27,609 bases of DNA from Myxococcales bacterium (GTDB lineage: Bacteria > Myxococcota > Polyangia > Polyangiales > Polyangiaceae). The translations under genes were made by a program, and so were the position numbers. Each line of letters starts with the position of its first letter. Within the stretch, counting starts at the first letter, position 1. The stretch is taken from the NCBI GenBank assembly GCA_003151595.1, contig PLXW01000116.1, forward strand, positions 1 through 27,609, read 5' to 3'. The notes beneath the pieces were generated by a model, which made no database searches, was not told the origin of the DNA, and saw only the letters and a list, made by a program, of their open reading frames with translations. Positions 15,621 to 27,609 of this stretch are shown one piece after another.

Positions 15621-16361
15621 CTAGTACCGCTCCTTCGGCTCGTCGCGACTCAACACCTCCACGCGCGGCAACACCTCGCGCGCGAAGCGATCACGCACCT
15701 CGCGCGCGCGATCGTCGTCGCCGCGCGAAGGGACCGCGACGCCCACGATGAGGCAAGCGTTCTTCCAGACGGGGTACGCGGCGTAGGTTCCGGCGTAGGC
15801 GTCGTGCACCGCGAGCGTCTCCGTCTTGGCGAACACCGAGTCGACGTCGACGATCTGCCGGTGCCACATCACGGCGATCGGCGGCTCGTGATGAATATCG
15901 ACGTCGAACGCCGATACCATCGGCATCGCCCACTCTTCGAAGCTCTTCATGCACGCACCCGGCACCGTGTTGTCGTCGACGTGCGTGACGAATCCCCCCA
16001 CGAGCGCGTGGTGATCCTTTCCGTAGCGATAACCGACGAGGCTCTCCACGCCCCAGAACTTCACGCGCGTCCAATGCTCGGCGTCGGGGAGCATGACGAT
16101 GACGCTCCCTTGCTTGTCGATCCGCCGACCGAGCTTCCCCAGCTTCAGCTGCTCGAGCGCCGCCGAGTGTGGGTTTCCCCCTCCCCCGCCTTCGCTCGGC
16201 TGCCCGTCGTCCCTGGGCGGAGGGGCGGCCGATACCGGGTGGTTCACCACCGTGCCCGTGCCGCTGCTGCAGCCGAGGCCAGCTCCGGCGAGAGCTAGTG
16301 CCAGCGCCGGCAAAGGCAAGTGGGGCCCAGAGAAGAAGAAGCGGAGAAGCGCGCGTTTCAC
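15621..16361 (-). CDS. Putative lipoprotein of unknown function
   Basis: The 246-residue product starts at GTG 16361 with [10 protein letters not shown], a long hydrophobic signal and a Cys at 31 in GAGLGCSSG. The lipobox is atypical (Gly-Leu-Gly-Cys), so lipidation is likely but not certain. A Pro/Gly-rich linker (about 40-62) precedes a globular domain of about 180 residues rich in Trp, His and Asp (for example [11 protein letters not shown]). I recognise no family. The open frame extends much further upstream, but that part is opposite the pckG gene and is unlikely to be translated. It shares a 175-base divergent intergenic region with pckG and is followed by the P-loop gene. Confidence 0.72.
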   Translation of the reverse strand: MKRALLRFFFSGPHLPLPALALALAGAGLGCSSGTGTVVNHPVSAAPPPRDDGQPSEGGGGGNPHSAALEQLKLGKLGRRIDKQGSVIVMLPDAEHWTRVKFWGVESLVGYRYGKDHHALVGGFVTHVDDNTVPGACMKSFEEWAMPMVSAFDVDIHHEPPIAVMWHRQIVDVDSVFAKTETLAVHDAYAGTYAAYPVWKNACLIVGVAVPSRGDDDRAREVRDRFAREVLPRVEVLSRDEPKERY

Positions 16362-16458
16362 GTTGCTGATTGTTCGACGGAGCGCGCCTTCGTGCCATGC
16401 ACAGCGAACGCTCTTTCGCACGATCTCTACGATACGCGCTGCATCGGCGCGCGGGTGC

Positions 16459-16486
16459 TGGACAGCACGCGGGGCGGGGGTATACG
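16459..16486 (+). promoter_or_regulatory. Candidate sigma-70-type promoter for pckG
   Basis: TGGACA (16459-16464) and TATACG (16481-16486) are separated by 16 bases, close to the TTGACA/TATAAT consensus. They would give a leader of about 45 bases to the ATG at 16537. The rest of the 175-base divergent region (16362-16536) holds no recognised operator or riboswitch. Confidence 0.35.
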
Positions 16487-16536
16487 AGCCGGTGGAAGGC
16501 TTGACGAGGACCGAAGCGCACGCCGCGCTCGCTCGC

Positions 16537-18390
<1,854 letters not shown>

Positions 18391-18404
18391 TCGTTTAGCT
18401 CGTC

Positions 18405-18410
18405 TACGCT
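18405..18410 (+). promoter_or_regulatory. TACGCT -10-like box, 6 bases before ATG
   Basis: TACGCT lies 6 bases before the ATG of the lipoprotein at 18417, in the 26-base gap after pckG. A GAGG in between could be a weak ribosome site, but it is only one base from the ATG. The pattern fits the leaderless series. Confidence 0.4.
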
Positions 18411-18416
18411 TCGAGG

Positions 18417-19058
18417 ATGAAGACGACGCCGCACACGAAGATCGCGTTCGGCGTCGCTCTCGCTTTCACCGCCCTGGCTTGGGTCGCGCCCGGTTGCGGC
18501 GAGACCACGAGCCAGATGCCGCTCGCGGTCGACGGCGCCGTCGTGCAACCGACGACGTTCCCCGACGCGAGCGCGTGCGTCCCCGCGACCGCGTGCACGT
18601 CGTCGGCGTGCCCTCCGTCGACCGACGGCGGCTTCTCTTGCTACTGGTCGTGCGGACAAGCGTCGCTGTGCGCCGGGAGCGCGCTGTTCTCGTCGGCGAG
18701 CAATCCGTGCTCGAGCAGCGGATGCGCGCCGGGGACGGACGCGTCGCTCGCGTACACAGTGAACGAGACGAACGCGCGCTGCGTGCTCACCGCGATGCGC
18801 GATGGGACGATCGGCGATGTGGCGTGGGGGACGTCGACGAACGACGTCGACGTCTCGAGCACCTACGACGAGAACTACAACCTCATCGCCGGCCGCCAGG
18901 CGTACGGCTGGTGGTCGTACACCGCGGACTCGTTCGCCTACGGCCGATGGGCCGCGAAGCAGCTCAAGCCCGCGAGCTACTTCCAGACCTGCTTGGACTC
19001 GCACGACACGGCGACGTACTTGAGCTGCTTGCAGCAAGCATTCGAGAGCTGCCCGTAG
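18417..19058 (+). CDS. Cys-rich lipoprotein of unknown function
   Basis: This is a 213-residue lipoprotein. The signal peptide MKTTPHTK plus hydrophobic core ends at lipobox APGC (Cys27). The mature protein has about a dozen further Cys, concentrated at 54-105 and near the C-terminus, with CxxxxCTSSAC-type spacing that suggests disulphide-bonded secreted modules. The second half has aromatic-rich segments (YGWWSYTADSFAYGRW). The family is not recognised. It follows pckG by 26 bases on the same strand but has its own -10-like box. It converges on the methyltransferase gene with an 18-base gap. Confidence 0.78.
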   Translation: MKTTPHTKIAFGVALAFTALAWVAPGCGETTSQMPLAVDGAVVQPTTFPDASACVPATACTSSACPPSTDGGFSCYWSCGQASLCAGSALFSSASNPCSSSGCAPGTDASLAYTVNETNARCVLTAMRDGTIGDVAWGTSTNDVDVSSTYDENYNLIAGRQAYGWWSYTADSFAYGRWAAKQLKPASYFQTCLDSHDTATYLSCLQQAFESCP

Positions 19059-19076
19059 CGCCCGCCTTCCAACGTT

Positions 19077-20636
19077 TCAGGCGACCCGCTCGACGAGGCC
19101 CAGCTCGATCCATTTCGGGAGCGCCCTGGTCGCGACGGCGTCGAGCTCGCGCGTGACGAGCTTCACCATTTCGTCGCCGCTCGTGATCTCGCGATCGCCG
19201 ATCGTGAGGCGTGGGGTCTTCTTGTGCGAGAACCGGCGGAGCCACGAGGCGTGCGCGCTGGATTCCACTCCGGTGAGGAGATGGATGCAGATCATCTCCA
19301 GCAGCGTGATCGGCAACCCCGTGCCCGTCGTCGGTGACGCCAGCACGCTGGGACTCGTGCCGCCGTCGAGGACGTCGTCGATGACCAGGCGGTTGTACGC
19401 GACAGGAACGCGGTAGCCCGACCCCGTCGCCGCGCTCGCCGGCGCGTGGCGCATCGGGACGACCTGACCGCCGAGCGTGAGGTTCTGCACGCAGTCGGCG
19501 ATGCGCTTCGTGCCCAGCTCGGCGAGCTTCGGTCGCGCGGCGAACTCCATGGCCGTGGCGGCGGCACCGGTGATTTCCGGGAGGATCGCGTCGTAGACGG
19601 GGCCGGTGAAGTCCAGCGAGTAGATGGGGAGCTTCACGCTGCGCTTGATCTGCGTGGTCGTCGTGCCGAACGACGTGCTCTCGAAGAACGCGCGCAGCAC
19701 CGACTCTTCCGGCAAGGCGCTGCTCTTCACGAAGACGTCGCTGCGAAAGAGCTCGTTGAGCGCGAAGTCTTTGACCGTCTCGTAGACGATGCGATCGGGC
19801 GCGGTCTTCGCGATCTCCTTCAGCGCCGGCGGGAGCGCGAGATCGCGAATGTTCTGCGAGAGCGGGAGCTGCCCCACGAACTCGAGATCGCGCGCGATCA
19901 GCTCGCGCGCGAGATCGGCGAAGTACATGGGGTGCCAGTGCGCGTGGAAGTACTCGTGCACGACGTACGGGAGCCCGGCCTTCTCCATGATGCCGAGCAT
20001 CGACTTCACCGTGGGGTGGTTGGCGAAGTATGCGGCGCCCGCCTCGGAGAGCCCGTTCGCAAACGCCGACCCGGCGCGCGCGCGATCGAGCGTGGAGCCC
20101 GTGGCCGCGGCCGACGACTCGAGCATCAAGCGACGAAGCGGCTCGATCGCGGCCCACCCCGGCAGCGCGTTGTAGCTCACGTAGAGGAGGCCCCCCGGCT
20201 TCAGCTTGGTCTTGGCGAGGTCGAGGACCGCCTTGCGCTTGGCGGGGCCGACCCAGCTCAGGATGCCGTGCGCGCCGACGTAGTCGAACGCCGGGAGGTC
20301 TTCGCGATCGAGCGCTTCGAAGTCGCGCTCCAGGAAGCGCACGTTGGTGACACCGCTGCGCGCTGCGAGCTCGCTCGCGAAGGCGATGTGGCTGGCGTTG
20401 ATGTCCACGCCGATGAAGCGCGCGCGAGGGTTCGCGGCGGCGAGCGCGACGAGCGTGTCGCCGTTGGCGGAGCCGAGCTCGAGGTAGTCGAAGTCGTCGC
20501 CCGGAGGGGCCACGATGCCGTTGAGCGCGGCGACGAGGCGCAGCGCGGACGGCGTGATCTGATGAACGAACGTCCGCTCGTAGGGGACGTCGGTCACGTA
20601 TTCGGCGGCGACCGGCGCGTGCGTCTCGTTGGACAT
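19077..20636 (-). CDS. SAM-dependent methyltransferase with C-terminal regulatory domain
   Basis: This is a 519-residue two-domain protein. Residues about 20-200 are a class I methyltransferase: motif I LELGSANGD (52-60), acidic loop end FIGVDINASHIAFA, and motif IV-like DYVGAHGILSW. The remainder (about 215-519) resembles the methyltransferase regulatory domain (MethyTransf_Reg) found in myxobacterial and proteobacterial fusions, with the pattern VHEYFHAHWHPMYFAD. The substrate is unknown. ATG 20636 is chosen because AGAAGG (20645-20650 on this strand) sits 8 bases before it. A GTG at 20645 is in frame but too close to that site. The stop of the secreted-protein gene lies in the same ribosome site region, so translation is probably coupled. 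Confidence 0.85.
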   Translation of the reverse strand: MSNETHAPVAAEYVTDVPYERTFVHQITPSALRLVAALNGIVAPPGDDFDYLELGSANGDTLVALAAANPRARFIGVDINASHIAFASELAARSGVTNVRFLERDFEALDREDLPAFDYVGAHGILSWVGPAKRKAVLDLAKTKLKPGGLLYVSYNALPGWAAIEPLRRLMLESSAAATGSTLDRARAGSAFANGLSEAGAAYFANHPTVKSMLGIMEKAGLPYVVHEYFHAHWHPMYFADLARELIARDLEFVGQLPLSQNIRDLALPPALKEIAKTAPDRIVYETVKDFALNELFRSDVFVKSSALPEESVLRAFFESTSFGTTTTQIKRSVKLPIYSLDFTGPVYDAILPEITGAAATAMEFAARPKLAELGTKRIADCVQNLTLGGQVVPMRHAPASAATGSGYRVPVAYNRLVIDDVLDGGTSPSVLASPTTGTGLPITLLEMICIHLLTGVESSAHASWLRRFSHKKTPRLTIGDREITSGDEMVKLVTRELDAVATRALPKWIELGLVERVA

Positions 20637-20648
20637 GGCGTCCACCTT

Positions 20649-21971
20649 CTACATCGCATGCTGCATCCGGTGGAGATCTCCATCGAGCATCCACATGCCG
20701 AACACGTGCGCGCCGACGTTCAAGGTCACGGCGACGTCGGTGCCGTAGTACGCCTGCAGCGACGGCGGAATGTACGTGACCGTCGCTTCGCCGAAGAATC
20801 CGAGCTGAATCCCGCTGCGCGCGCCGCCGAGGACCACGCGCTCGGCGCCGAGCGTCTCGAAGAGCCACGGCGTGCTCACGAAGCCGCCGCCTTGTCCCGG
20901 CCCGCCGGCGGCTGGCGATTCTTCGCGCTGGTTGAACTCGAAGCGGGTCCACAGCGTCGTGCGCTTGCTGGGCGTACGAACCGCGAGCTCGCCGAGGAGC
21001 GCTTCCGCGGTCGCGCCTCCGTCGGGGACGTCGATGGCCCAGTCGATCAGCGCGTCGAGCCGATGCCCGTGAACGCTCCCCCAGGCGTACGCGCTGGCGC
21101 TGACCTGGACCGCGTCGGGCTCGCCGTGCCCCTGATCGACGAGCCGCTCGGCCGACGTCTGCACTTCGAGCCACTCGCCGAACACATGACGAACGCGCGC
21201 GGCGTACGACTTGGGCGCGGCGACGTGCGGATAGAAGCGGCTGTCGGCGGGCGTCAGCTCCTTGTCGCTGAAGGCGGACATCTCCAGCCACGTGCTGTCG
21301 ATCCGGAGCGCCGTGCCGATCACGGGGAACGTCTCGTGCGGGTTCTCGCCTTTGTGATGCTTGCGCGGAACGGTCGGGCCCGGGCTGCTCGCGCGGTGCA
21401 TGAAGATCGGCGGACCGATGGTCGCGCTCCCCTGCCCCCCGAACACCGCGAAGTCGAAGCGCCCCTCCGTCATCATGTTCTCGGGGTGCCACCCGTCGAG
21501 CCCGGCCAGCGGGTGCACGCCGATCATCGCTTGATGAATGAGCTGGTGCGCGTGCTGCGCGTCCCACAGCCCCTCGCCCGATTGACCGAGCTCCGGAATT
21601 CCTGCGCCGCCGATCGTGAGCGGCTCGAAGTCGAGCATCAACAGCCCGTCGACGTAGCCGCGCGCGTCGCGGCCGTACGCCATCGCCCAGTCGTCGACGA
21701 GGAGCGGATAGGTCGCGCCGCCGTTGAAGCTCTTCACGTTCGCGTTCGCGATGCGATGCGCGCCGAGCCCGGGGTTCAGCGCTTCGGCGAAGCCGTTGAG
21801 CATCAAGTGGAAGCCGCCGGGCATCGACGGCGTTCCGGGAATCAGCGTCTCGCGCGGGGTCGCGTAAGGGAGCTGCGCGTCATCCTCGTGCGACTCGGTC
21901 GACTCCTGCGCGAGCGCGCTTCGCGCGAGGATCATCGAGGCGAGCGCGAGCGTGATCGAGAGCGGCTTCAT
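20649..21971 (-). CDS. Secreted His-rich protein, possible outer-membrane barrel
   Basis: This is a 440-residue protein with a Sec signal peptide (MKPLSITLALASM, cut about after ALA, residue 21). The mature protein alternates amphipathic strands and ends in many short beta-like repeats, suggesting an outer-membrane barrel. Central motifs (QHAHQLIHQA, then GPPIFMHRAS, then a His-Glu-rich stretch and a WLEMSAFSDKEL segment) follow the order of an uncharacterised family often found near metal-resistance genes, whose usual forms are RQHPHDL and GPPAFMHR. Here several His are shifted, so it is a divergent member at best. ATG 21971 is picked because it begins the signal peptide. It is divergent from the ferritin-like gene and upstream of the methyltransferase. 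Confidence 0.72.
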   Translation of the reverse strand: MKPLSITLALASMILARSALAQESTESHEDDAQLPYATPRETLIPGTPSMPGGFHLMLNGFAEALNPGLGAHRIANANVKSFNGGATYPLLVDDWAMAYGRDARGYVDGLLMLDFEPLTIGGAGIPELGQSGEGLWDAQHAHQLIHQAMIGVHPLAGLDGWHPENMMTEGRFDFAVFGGQGSATIGPPIFMHRASSPGPTVPRKHHKGENPHETFPVIGTALRIDSTWLEMSAFSDKELTPADSRFYPHVAAPKSYAARVRHVFGEWLEVQTSAERLVDQGHGEPDAVQVSASAYAWGSVHGHRLDALIDWAIDVPDGGATAEALLGELAVRTPSKRTTLWTRFEFNQREESPAAGGPGQGGGFVSTPWLFETLGAERVVLGGARSGIQLGFFGEATVTYIPPSLQAYYGTDVAVTLNVGAHVFGMWMLDGDLHRMQHAM

Positions 21972-21986
21972 CTTCGGAGCGCTTCG

Positions 21987-21996
21987 AGAGTATGTC
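21987..21996. promoter_or_regulatory. Overlapping divergent -10-like elements
   Basis: In the 31-base gap between divergent genes, TACTCT on the minus strand (21987-21992) overlaps TATGTC on the plus strand (21991-21996). They sit 15 and 6 bases from their ATGs. This could be a compact bidirectional promoter. Confidence 0.3.
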
Positions 21997-22002
21997 TCCC
22001 GC

Positions 22003-22665
22003 ATGGCTCTCTCCCCGGAAAACTTCGTCGCCGAGCTCGATACCCAGAACCGCGCGGCGCTCGATCGGATCGCCGCGTCGACCTGCGCGGGCGAGCCGGA
22101 CGCGTCGCTGACCGTGGCGCGCCTCCTGATGCTGGCGTTGAAGAACGAGATCGAAGCGACCGAGTGCGCCGCCGCGTGGATCGGCGACACGCCGGAGATC
22201 GCGGTGAAGCTCGCGCTGGCGCGGCAAGCCGGAGACGAAGCGAAGCACTATCGCCTGATCCAGAAGCGACTCCTGGAGCTCGACGTGAAGACCGACGCGC
22301 ACGATCCGCTCGCCGCCGGCCGCAGCAAGTTGTGTGAGTACTTGCTGGCGCTCCAGGGGACCGTGGCCCGCGTGGCCGCCGGTCAGTTCACGCGCGAGGC
22401 GCTCGCCGTCGTGCGGAACGCGGAGTTCGCGCGCTTCTGCCGCGCGAAGGGGGACGACGCCACGGCGCGCCTCTACGAAGAGACGATCCAGCCCGACGAG
22501 ACGCACCACCACGAGCTCGGTCGCGCGCTCCTCCTTCAACTGGCGACGACCGACGAGGCGCAGGCCGCGGCGCGCGCGTCGAGCGCGAAGGTGCTCGAGA
22601 TCGCCGACGAGCTTCAGGAGCTGGCGCGCTTGAAGATGGGGATCTCGCGCGCGCCCGGATGCTGA
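22003..22665 (+). CDS. Ferritin-like di-iron protein
   Basis: This is a 220-residue, all-helical protein with two ferritin-like metal half-sites. The first helix pair has NEIEATE (Glu51/Glu54) and then ExxH as EAKH (Glu79-His82). The second has a candidate Glu in [10 protein letters not shown] (Glu141) and then ExxH as ETHH (Glu166-His169). This E...ExxH...E...ExxH plan is that of non-heme di-iron four-helix bundles such as ferritin-like oxidases and hydroxylases. The substrate is unknown, and I cannot tell a peroxide-scavenging protein from a hydroxylase. It starts at ATG 22003, 31 bases divergent from the secreted His-rich protein, which could be its metal-handling partner. acs follows after 55 bases. 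Confidence 0.75.
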   Translation: MALSPENFVAELDTQNRAALDRIAASTCAGEPDASLTVARLLMLALKNEIEATECAAAWIGDTPEIAVKLALARQAGDEAKHYRLIQKRLLELDVKTDAHDPLAAGRSKLCEYLLALQGTVARVAAGQFTREALAVVRNAEFARFCRAKGDDATARLYEETIQPDETHHHELGRALLLQLATTDEAQAAARASSAKVLEIADELQELARLKMGISRAPGC

Positions 22666-22707
22666 CGGAGACGCGGCGACGGGTGTAACCTCCGCGCCCT
22701 CGAAACT

Positions 22708-22713
22708 GAGGAG
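22708..22713 (+). promoter_or_regulatory. Shine-Dalgarno site of acs
   Basis: GAGGAG lies 7 bases before the ATG at 22721, a strong ribosome site that fixes the acs start. It contrasts with the leaderless-type starts elsewhere in the window. Confidence 0.7.
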
Positions 22714-22720
22714 CACCGTC

Positions 22721-24694
<1,974 letters not shown>

Positions 24695-24807
24695 TCCTGC
24701 TCGAACGCGCGATCCTCACGGCGGCGCTGACCGGCGCGCTTTGGTTCCTGCTCGAGCCCGAGGAAATAGGACGCGCGCGCTCAATCATTACCGCTCTCCT
24801 GCTTGCC

Positions 24808-26265
24808 TTGCTCTCGTGGGTCCTTTTGGCTTGGACGAGGAATGTGACGATCGTCCCGGATGTATTCCCCCTCGAACTCGAGCCCGCTCAAGCTCTCGCC
24901 CTGCAAACCGCGGGACTCATACTCAGCGCCGCGGCGTTCGCGGCTGCGGGCGGACGGGGCCGGGCGCGCCTGGGCGCGGCGTTCGGGCTGACGGCGAGCG
25001 CGATCGGCTGGTGCGCGTCGCGTTGGCCCCAACTGTCACGGGCTCTCGACCTGAGCGGCGCGACTTTCGTGGGCCCTTTTCTCGGATCTCTCGCCGCCCC
25101 GGCGTTCGTTTTCACCGTTGCGGCGATAGCGGCGGCGCTCCTTATGAAGGATCTGAAGCCGCGCGCCGTGTTATTAGTCGTCGCCGCGGCGGCGCTGTGG
25201 GCCGTTCCGACCCTCGCGACCGAGGCGGCGCTGACTCGCTGGTACGGCCTGGGCCCGCGCACTCTCGCCGAGGCCGCCGGCATTCCGACCGGAGCCGACG
25301 CCCAAACGGCGGTCGTCCTGCGGCTCTCCCCGAACCGCGGGCGCACGACGACTCGCGAGGACGTCCGCATGACCTCTTCGCTCCAGGATGCGCGCCCCCA
25401 TGAGCCGCCTTCGACGGGAGCGGACCTGTCGCCCGAGAGCCTCGCGAAGCTCGAGGGCTTTCTTGAGCGCTCGGGCTACCGGGGCGTGTTCGCGGGCGAG
25501 GCGCTGGCGCACGTCCGCCGCGGCTGGCTGATGTGGTGGGACGCCGACCATGCTCTCGACGCGATGATGCTTTCGGTTCCGGGACGCGTCCATCCGGACT
25601 ACCGCGGCGCGCTCGACCTCATCAAGGTCGGGCCGATGACCCCCGAGCGCTTCGCGAAGCTCGAGCGGCTCGACGCCATAGCGACGGCCGATCGGCGCAC
25701 GGGCTTCGAGCAGGTGACCGCGAGCCAATACATTTTCGAAGGCTTCGCCGCGGCGTACGCGCGCTTCGGAGACGAGCCGAAGGCGCGGCGATGGCTCGCT
25801 CACATCGATAACCTGCTGCTCGTGACCGAGAAGAAGGTCGAGGTCGCCCCCCTCGAGGATTTTCGCGGATGCCGGGTCTCGGGCTCGCTCCTCCTCGACG
25901 GCCGCCCGGCGGGCTCCATCATGGTCGGGCTCTTCGAGGTCTGGCGCACGACGCCCACCTCCTCGGGCGCGCGGCTGCTGTCCGGATCGACGTTTCCCGA
26001 TGAGAACGGGCGCTTCTCCTTTTCGGACCTCGCGCCCGGCCAGTACGAGCTCGGCCTGCTGGGCCGCGCCGAGGACCTGCGCGGGCGCGTGATCGGGAGT
26101 CCCGGTCGCTTCGAGCTCGGCGACGACCGCCCGTCGGCCGAACTGCTCCCGATCGGCGTCGAGCGCGACGTCCTGCCCGCGCCGCAGGCGTTCTCCCCCG
26201 GCGGTCTTCCCGACGCGCCGACGCCCGAGACGATCGAGCCGCCGCTGCTCTGGCGCAAGCGCTAG
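24808..26265 (+). CDS. Membrane protein with carboxypeptidase-regulatory-like domain
   Basis: From TTG 24808 the protein has 485 residues: four to six hydrophobic helices (to about 130), a soluble helical region (about 190-330), and a C-terminal beta-sandwich (about 345-450). The sandwich pattern (RVSGSLLLDGRPAG, then a DENGRFSFSDLAPGQYEL segment) is that of carboxypeptidase-regulatory-like domains. The true start is probably earlier: the same frame is open and hydrophobic from 24697, encoding two more helices, but contains no ATG/GTG/TTG. A CTG at 24697 lies about 6 bases after AGGAG within the acs stop region and could be the initiator. Function is unknown. Codon use (for example TTA-TTA at 25170-25176) differs from the genes before 24,000. 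Confidence 0.7.
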   Translation: MLSWVLLAWTRNVTIVPDVFPLELEPAQALALQTAGLILSAAAFAAAGGRGRARLGAAFGLTASAIGWCASRWPQLSRALDLSGATFVGPFLGSLAAPAFVFTVAAIAAALLMKDLKPRAVLLVVAAAALWAVPTLATEAALTRWYGLGPRTLAEAAGIPTGADAQTAVVLRLSPNRGRTTTREDVRMTSSLQDARPHEPPSTGADLSPESLAKLEGFLERSGYRGVFAGEALAHVRRGWLMWWDADHALDAMMLSVPGRVHPDYRGALDLIKVGPMTPERFAKLERLDAIATADRRTGFEQVTASQYIFEGFAAAYARFGDEPKARRWLAHIDNLLLVTEKKVEVAPLEDFRGCRVSGSLLLDGRPAGSIMVGLFEVWRTTPTSSGARLLSGSTFPDENGRFSFSDLAPGQYELGLLGRAEDLRGRVIGSPGRFELGDDRPSAELLPIGVERDVLPAPQAFSPGGLPDAPTPETIEPPLLWRKR

Positions 26266-26379
26266 CGCTGAGTCTGGCGGAGCCGCGAGTCATCCCCCAA
26301 TCCGTTCCGGCGCGGATCGGTGGATAACCCTTCTGAAAGCGTGAGGCGGCATCCGTCTCTCGCAAAAACCGCTCAGGAA

Positions 26380-26745
26380 ATGAGAAAATTGAGAACAATG
26401 ATGGCTCCGCATGAATTCGTGGCCGCCGTCCGTGCCGCTTCCTCTCTTAGAGACGTGCGCGGGCTTGTGCGCGCCGTGCGCGCGGCCGGCACGGAGGCGC
26501 TCGTTCACGCGTGGTCCAAATTACGCCCGGTCGAACGCGTCGCGGCGTTCCGGGCTCTCTCGCCGCTCGCCGCCGCGAAGGTCTTCGCGGCTCTTCCCGC
26601 CGACGGGAAATGGCTGGCGTATCTCGGCGAAGTCTCCGAGGGCGCGGCGCCTTTGCTGGAGGGCGCGCGCCCGTCCGAAGCGAAGCTTCTGCGCCGTGCC
26701 GCGAAGCGAGAGCTCAACGCGATGCGCAAGGTTCTCGCCCAGTGA
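26380..26745 (+). CDS. Small helical protein, MgtE N-domain-like
   Basis: This is a roughly 121-residue all-helical protein. Residues about 40-100 show a repeated two-helix pattern (LRPVERVAAFRALSP, then AAAKVFAALPADGKWLAYL) like the superhelical N-domain of MgtE magnesium channels, but the channel and CBS parts are missing. It may be a free-standing regulator or just a similar fold. Start is uncertain among GTG 26320, GTG 26341, ATG 26380 and ATG 26398/26401. None has a good ribosome site, and the first 20 codons are AT-rich. Its TGA overlaps the GTG of recO (GTGA), so the two are translationally coupled. Bases 26266-26379 show no other feature. Confidence 0.62.
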   Translation: MRKLRTMMAPHEFVAAVRAASSLRDVRGLVRAVRAAGTEALVHAWSKLRPVERVAAFRALSPLAAAKVFAALPADGKWLAYLGEVSEGAAPLLEGARPSEAKLLRRAAKRELNAMRKVLAQ

Positions 26746-27407
26746 TCTTAAACGCCCACGGCGTCGTGCTCGCCCGCCGCCAAGTCGGCGAGTACGACCG
26801 CCTGGCCACCGTGTTCACCGAGGACCTCGGCAAGCTGACGGTGCGCTTCGTCGGCGTCGCCCGCTCGGCGAGCAAGCTCAAGGCGCTGGCCGAGCCGGCG
26901 GCGTGGGGCGAGTACCGTCTGCATATCTCTCCCCGCTCCGAGCACGCCAAGTGCGTCGGCGGCCGGATCGTCGCGACGTTCCCCGGCGTTCGCGGGGACC
27001 TGCCGCGGATCACGGCGGCGCTGTACTGCTGCGAGCTGCTCGACAAGCTCACCGCCGAACGCGCGCCGAGCCCCGAGAAGTTCCGCCTCCTGTGCTCGAC
27101 TTTGGCCGCGCTTGAGAGCACGCCGAGCCGTTGGCTCACCCTTTCGTACGGCTTGCGTCTCATGGACTACGCGGGTTTCGGCCTGCGCGAGCGCGCGCCG
27201 CGCGAAGCCGCGGGCGTCTGGGACGCGCTGCACGACAGCGAGCCCGCCGACCTCGCCGCGCTTCCGTTCGACCGCAACGCCGCCTCCGAGGCGCGGCGCC
27301 TGCTGGAATCCCATTTCGAAATACAGACGGGCCGGCAGTTGAAAGTCGCCGAGTTCCGCGAAGCCATGCGCGCCGCCCCCCGCCCCGAAGGAGCCCTCGC
27401 CTCATGA
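26742..27407 (+). CDS. recO: DNA repair protein RecO
   Basis: RecO helps load RecA on SSB-coated single-stranded DNA in the RecF pathway of recombination repair. The 221-residue product starts at GTG 26742, and its N-terminal OB-fold shows the family pattern [20 protein letters not shown], then [17 protein letters not shown]. The helical C-part has [17 protein letters not shown] and [10 protein letters not shown], both family-typical. The four-Cys zinc site of many RecO proteins is absent. Length is slightly short (usual about 240). Both ends overlap neighbours by four bases (GTGA before, ATGA after), making a tight operon with the small protein and glyQ, as in several bacterial lineages. Confidence 0.88.
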   Translation: MILNAHGVVLARRQVGEYDRLATVFTEDLGKLTVRFVGVARSASKLKALAEPAAWGEYRLHISPRSEHAKCVGGRIVATFPGVRGDLPRITAALYCCELLDKLTAERAPSPEKFRLLCSTLAALESTPSRWLTLSYGLRLMDYAGFGLRERAPREAAGVWDALHDSEPADLAALPFDRNAASEARRLLESHFEIQTGRQLKVAEFREAMRAAPRPEGALAS

Positions 27408-27609
27408 AAACATTTCAAGAGATCGTCCTGACTCTTCAGGAGTTCTGGTCGCGCGAAGGCTGCGTGATCGTGCAGCCGTATGACCTGGAGAAGGGCGCGG
27501 GCACCTTCAATCCGGCGACTTTTTTCGGCGCCCTGACGACCGCGCCGACGCGCGCCGCGTACATCGAGCCCTGCCGCCGTCCGGCCGACGGCCGCTACGG
27601 CGACAATCC
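27404..27609 (+). CDS. glyQ: Glycyl-tRNA synthetase alpha subunit (5' part only)
   Basis: The first 68 codons are present; the gene runs off the window end. [37 protein letters not shown] and [11 protein letters not shown] are diagnostic of the GlyQ catalytic alpha chain of the alpha2-beta2 glycyl-tRNA synthetase. glyS (beta chain) would be expected just downstream. The ATG at 27404 overlaps the recO stop as ATGA. Confidence 0.95.
   Translation, partial: MKTFQEIVLTLQEFWSREGCVIVQPYDLEKGAGTFNPATFFGALTTAPTRAAYIEPCRRPADGRYGDN

Noticed and set aside
19446..22337. Long plus-strand open frame opposite the methyltransferase and secreted-protein genes
   Set aside because: Arg/Glu/Val-rich, no motifs, while both minus-strand genes have clear domains or a signal peptide.

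Overview
The window looks like a fragment of a high-GC, Gram-negative, predator-type bacterial genome (probably Myxococcota, Polyangia-like) up to about position 24,000. The reasons are strongly GC-biased third codon positions, many secreted lipoproteins (one with an Asp-Ala-Gly repeat stalk), a membrane Ser/Thr protein kinase, a PilZ-like protein, GTP-type PEP carboxykinase and an NAD-type isocitrate dehydrogenase. From about 24,030 to the end, codon use, gene style and neighbourhood change abruptly in the middle of the acetyl-CoA synthetase gene. The last 3.5 kb (carboxypeptidase-regulatory-like membrane protein, small MgtE-N-like protein, recO, glyQ) probably come from a different bacterium, either through a chimeric assembly join in the most conserved part of acs or through recombination.

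Layout. 1-1,300: palindromic short repeats, then an unknown protein and a PilZ-like protein on the minus strand. 1,294-6,470: an unknown small protein, then a periplasmic quality-control cluster on the plus strand, made of a membrane-anchored SurA/PpiD-type prolyl isomerase translationally coupled through a TTGA overlap to an M16 zinc peptidase, followed by a lipoprotein. REP-like GC-rich hairpins flank the lipoprotein. 6,659-8,672 (minus): a DAG-repeat lipoprotein and an alpha/beta hydrolase. 8,693-10,623: NAD-isocitrate dehydrogenase and an EamA permease. 10,645-11,958 (minus): a ThrE-type threonine/serine exporter. 12,018-15,128: an unknown myxobacterial-type protein, a carboxylesterase, an internally deleted GST remnant and a kinase with an N-terminal membrane sensor. 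15,132-16,361 (minus): a lipoprotein and a P-loop kinase-like ATPase. 16,537-19,058: pckG and a Cys-rich lipoprotein. 19,077-21,971 (minus): a secreted His-rich protein and a two-domain methyltransferase. 22,003-24,694: a ferritin-like protein and acs. 24,808-27,609: the foreign-looking tail.

Metabolically, isocitrate dehydrogenase, PEP carboxykinase and acetyl-CoA synthetase fit acetate/amino-acid-based growth with gluconeogenesis, but they are not one operon. Genes are tightly packed, with convergent ends 3-21 bases apart. No rRNA, tRNA, CRISPR, transposase or phage gene was recognised. A recurring TANNNT box 6-8 bases before start codons that lack a Shine-Dalgarno sequence suggests leaderless transcription in the main organism.
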